A stretch of 64,000 nt of DNA, taken from Algoriphagus lutimaris. Its GTDB lineage: Bacteria > Bacteroidota > Bacteroidia > Cytophagales > Cyclobacteriaceae. The translations under genes and the position numbers were made by a program. The DNA lies in the NCBI RefSeq assembly GCF_017051705.1, contig NZ_JAFIDJ010000001.1:2261786-2325785 (forward strand), in the 5' to 3' direction. Below the pieces are notes generated by a model. It saw only the letters and a program-made list of their open reading frames with translations, searched no databases and was not told where the DNA came from. Of this stretch, positions 61,315 to 64,000 are shown in pieces; within the stretch, counting starts at the first letter, position 1; each line of letters opens with the position of its first letter.

Positions 61315-63489
61315 ATGCTAAAATATTTATTAGTAGGTATTCTCCTATTTACCTGTCGCCTTACCTATTCTCAAACCAACTACCAAGCTAAAATAAGTGA
61401 CAAAGACTCTGGTACTCCTTTGGTTGGAGCTACTATTTTGTTAAAAGAGATTTCACTTGGTGCTGTTTCTGATCGAAATGGTTTGACACTGCTTGAACAA
61501 GTTCCTGATGGCACCTATACCCTGGAAATCAGGTATCTGGGATATGAAACACTGCGAATAAAACGAACTTTTCCTGTTAGTCTTTCAGAGATACCAGAAG
61601 AATTTTCACTCGATCATTCTGAGGAAGAGATGGAAGAACTTATCGTTCAATCCAATCGAAGTTCCAGAGTAATAGAGGATGTTCCCACTAGGGTGGAAAT
61701 CATTGCAGGAGAAGAACTCTCAGAAAAAGGAAATATGAAACCTGGGGATATCCGGATGCTTCTCAATGAAAGTACGGGGATTCAAACCCAACAAACCTCA
61801 GCTACGAGTTACAACTCCAGCATTAGAATACAAGGTTTGGATGGAAAATACACCCAACTATTGAGAGATGGGCTTCCCTTATATGCAGGGTATTCTTCCG
61901 GATTAAGCCTGATGCAAATCGCACCATTGGACTTAGCTCAAGTAGAAGTGATCAAAGGAGCCTCTTCTACCCTATATGGAGGAGGAGCCATCGCTGGATT
62001 GGTCAATTTGATTTCCAAAAGCCCTCAGGAAGAACCCGAATTATCCGTAATGCTTAATGGTACTTCTGCACTAGGGTTGGACGCTAGTGCCTTTTATGCA
62101 ACAAAAAAAGGGAAAGTAGGAACAACGATTTTCACCTCCTACAACAAAGGAACTGCTTATGATCCTGCAGATATCGGATTGACTGCCATCCCAAAATTCG
62201 ACCGATGGACCATCAACCCAAAATTTTTCTGGGACATACATCCCAAATCAAGTTTAATCCTAGGATTGAACCTAATGAAGGAGGATAGATTGGGAGGAAA
62301 TTTAGATTTTATCAAAGGCAAAGAGGTGTCAAACCCTTATTTTGAAAAAAACACCACGGATCGTATTTCCACTAGCCTGAACTATCATCTTCAACTAAAT
62401 GAAGCAACTCAGTTTGAAGTAAAAAACAGTTACAGCTATTATGACAGAAGCATAGAAATCCCTGATTTCCTATTTTCCGGAAAGCAATATTCTTCACTCT
62501 CTGAAGTGAATATCAGCACCAAAGGAAACAAATCAGAATGGATTGGTGGATTGAATTTATGGACGGATCAATTCATACAAAAAGAAGGAAATGAGGGTTC
62601 TCCTCTTGATTACAATCTGAATACCTATGGGGCTTTTGTCCAAAACCTATGGAATGCATCTGAGCAATGGACTTTTGAAACAGGATTCAGGCTGGATTAT
62701 CAAAAAGAGTATGGAGTATTTCCCTTGCCGAAGCTCTCAGCCATGTTCAAACCTACCGATGCACTCACATTTCGACTTGGCGGCGGGTTGGGGTATAAAT
62801 CCCCAACCGTATTTACAGAAGATGCCGAGCGGATTCATTTCCAATATATTTCACCTATAGATCCCGGTCTTTTTGAAGCAGAAAAATCTTCTGGAGCCAA
62901 CCTAGACCTCAACTACAAAGTAGCTTTTGGAGAGGAACTATCTTTGGTAGTCAATACCCTTTTCTTTTATACCAGTATTAAAAATCCACTCTTGCTAACT
63001 CCAACAGGGAGTAATTATGAATTTCAACAACCCACTGGGAACATGAAGACCAAAGGCCTGGAGCTTAACATGAAATGGAATTACAAGGACTTCAAACTTT
63101 TTGTAGGATATACCTTTGCCGATGTCCATCAACAATACAATGACATCAAATCAACTTATCCCTTGGTGGCAAAACACCGCATCAACAATGTTTTAATGTA
63201 TGAAAAGCATGAAAATTTTTGGGTTGGACTGGAAGCATATTATTTCAGTCCTCAGCAACTAAATGATGGGATGGAGGGAAAATCCTATTGGATCGTGGGA
63301 TTAATGAGTGAAAAGAAATTTGGAGAATTTTTTTCCATATTTCTGAATTTTGAAAACTTTCTGGATACCCGCCAAACCAGGTTTGACACCATTTATACGG
63401 GTAGTATTTCCAATCCGGACTTCAGGGATATATATGCCCCTGTAGATGGATTCGTCATCAATGGAGGTGTCAAATTCCGACTTTTATAA
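61315..63489 (+). CDS. TonB-dependent outer membrane receptor with CarboxypepD_reg-like domain
   Basis: A 724-residue receptor. Signal about 1-20; a carboxypeptidase-regulatory-like domain (about 22-100, with VGATILLKEISLGAVSDRNG); a plug domain (about 110-230) with SSRVIEDVPTRVEIIAGEEL, RIQGLDGKYTQLLRDGLPLY and VIKGASSTLYGGGAIAGLVNL; and a ~22-strand barrel to the end (INGGVKFRLL). No SusD neighbour, so it imports a siderophore, cobalamin or metal complex rather than glycans. Paired with the DUF6660-like gene. Confidence 0.92.
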   Translation: MLKYLLVGILLFTCRLTYSQTNYQAKISDKDSGTPLVGATILLKEISLGAVSDRNGLTLLEQVPDGTYTLEIRYLGYETLRIKRTFPVSLSEIPEEFSLDHSEEEMEELIVQSNRSSRVIEDVPTRVEIIAGEELSEKGNMKPGDIRMLLNESTGIQTQQTSATSYNSSIRIQGLDGKYTQLLRDGLPLYAGYSSGLSLMQIAPLDLAQVEVIKGASSTLYGGGAIAGLVNLISKSPQEEPELSVMLNGTSALGLDASAFYATKKGKVGTTIFTSYNKGTAYDPADIGLTAIPKFDRWTINPKFFWDIHPKSSLILGLNLMKEDRLGGNLDFIKGKEVSNPYFEKNTTDRISTSLNYHLQLNEATQFEVKNSYSYYDRSIEIPDFLFSGKQYSSLSEVNISTKGNKSEWIGGLNLWTDQFIQKEGNEGSPLDYNLNTYGAFVQNLWNASEQWTFETGFRLDYQKEYGVFPLPKLSAMFKPTDALTFRLGGGLGYKSPTVFTEDAERIHFQYISPIDPGLFEAEKSSGANLDLNYKVAFGEELSLVVNTLFFYTSIKNPLLLTPTGSNYEFQQPTGNMKTKGLELNMKWNYKDFKLFVGYTFADVHQQYNDIKSTYPLVAKHRINNVLMYEKHENFWVGLEAYYFSPQQLNDGMEGKSYWIVGLMSEKKFGEFFSIFLNFENFLDTRQTRFDTIYTGSISNPDFRDIYAPVDGFVINGGVKFRLL

Positions 63490-63692
63490 AATATGAATCT
63501 CAAATCCAACAAAAAACGTGATAAAGATTAGTTCTTAGGGAATGTATGGCTTTGAATTTCATATCATTGTAGAAGTCTTTCATAGATTCTTTAATATCCA
63601 CATATATCGCTACCAAATTTTAGATTCTCTCGATATTTAATTGGATTTCAGTGGAGCTATGATTAGTTTTTGTTTTACGCTTCTTATAAACA

Positions 63693-64000
63693 ATGAATTC
63701 AGCTTTTCTTTCAAAAAAAGGCAGTGCGGCAGCCCAAAAACCCACAAGGGTTGACATGGACATTTATTTTAAAGCCATGAAAAACCGCTTCCACGCTCAA
63801 GACAATCCAGAAGGAGCATTCCCTATGAACGTGGCTGAGAATCATCTTTGTTGGGAAATGCTGAAAAATAGAATCCAAAAAGTAACCAGAGAAAAAAATA
63901 TTCCAAATTGGGTTGCGAGCTATGGGGATCCATCAGGTATCCCAAAATTCAAAGAGGCTACCGCCAATTTTTTATCCAAATTTTTAATTAAGGAGGAAGT
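63693..64000 (+). CDS. Class I/II aminotransferase (ACC synthase-like), 3' truncated by window edge
   Basis: The first ~102 codons are visible. NPEGAFPMNVAENHLCWEMLKNRIQ and ASYGDPSGIPKFKEATANF match the N terminus of PLP fold-type I aminotransferases of the ACC synthase/AspC-like group. The PLP lysine lies beyond the window. It starts 204 bases after the receptor gene. Confidence 0.85.
   Translation, partial: MNSAFLSKKGSAAAQKPTRVDMDIYFKAMKNRFHAQDNPEGAFPMNVAENHLCWEMLKNRIQKVTREKNIPNWVASYGDPSGIPKFKEATANFLSKFLIKEE

Noticed and set aside
1-64000. CRISPR arrays, rRNA, insertion sequences
   Set aside because: No regularly spaced repeats, rRNA segments or transposase frames were found on either strand.

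Overview
The window is chromosomal DNA of a Bacteroidota bacterium, most likely class Cytophagia, family Cyclobacteriaceae (Algoriphagus-like; this is inference from gene content, not a database match). Supporting signs are a PorU-family sortase next to a PorV-family barrel (type IX secretion), PadR-PspC and ECF-sigma/DUF4097 operons of Bacteroidota style, DUF6660 in front of a TonB receptor, lipoprotein signals without strong Shine-Dalgarno sequences, and a tRNA promoter that fits the Bacteroidota -33 TTTG / -7 TAnnTTTG pattern. The DNA is AT-rich with short, tightly packed operons.

Layout. 1-4600: 3' part of a photolyase gene overlapping an Smr-domain gene, an unknown helical protein, a JmjC-type oxygenase and a VanZ-like protein. 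4791-6762: a cystathionine gamma-synthase/lyase and a VTT-domain membrane protein. 7114-13265: porV then a very long porU. 13621-15991: PadR and PspC. 16088-17975: beta-CASP nuclease and a lipoprotein. 18147-22362: ECF sigma factor, anti-sigma-like protein, two barrels and a DUF4097 protein. 22415-34167: housekeeping and metabolic genes (ferredoxin reductase, purB, carbonic anhydrase, CtlX-like amidinotransferase, molybdenum hydroxylase pair, Gfo/Idh/MocA protein), with one broken DUF1801 gene at 26.2 kb.

34412-34485 is tRNA-Asn(GTT). Its 3' acceptor end together with its terminator is repeated at 51596 and again, more decayed, at 52131. The roughly 17 kb in between is accessory in character: a frameshifted META lipoprotein, a DJ-1/PfpI protein, a five-gene operon (cyclase, YdcZ-type transporter, GNAT, nitroreductase, VOC protein) divergent from a Crp/Fnr regulator, a second Crp/Fnr regulator, a frameshifted alcohol dehydrogenase, a serine hydrolase-amidohydrolase-serine hydrolase-GNAT operon (GNAT frameshifted), DUF4386, a tautomerase, a Bor-like lipoprotein and a PD40 lipoprotein. 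No integrase is visible. Four promoter regions in this segment share a 15-bp imperfect palindrome (CTTAACCNARRTCAA), suggesting one local regulon.

52188-64000: a secreted beta-helix/PDZ protein, a DUF1460 amidase-like protein, AmtB with an unusually structured leader, a cupin, a Tat-exported phospholipase C preceded by a direct repeat with PhoB-box geometry, DUF6660 with a TonB receptor, and the start of an aminotransferase gene cut by the window end. No CRISPR array, rRNA, prophage or insertion sequence was seen.
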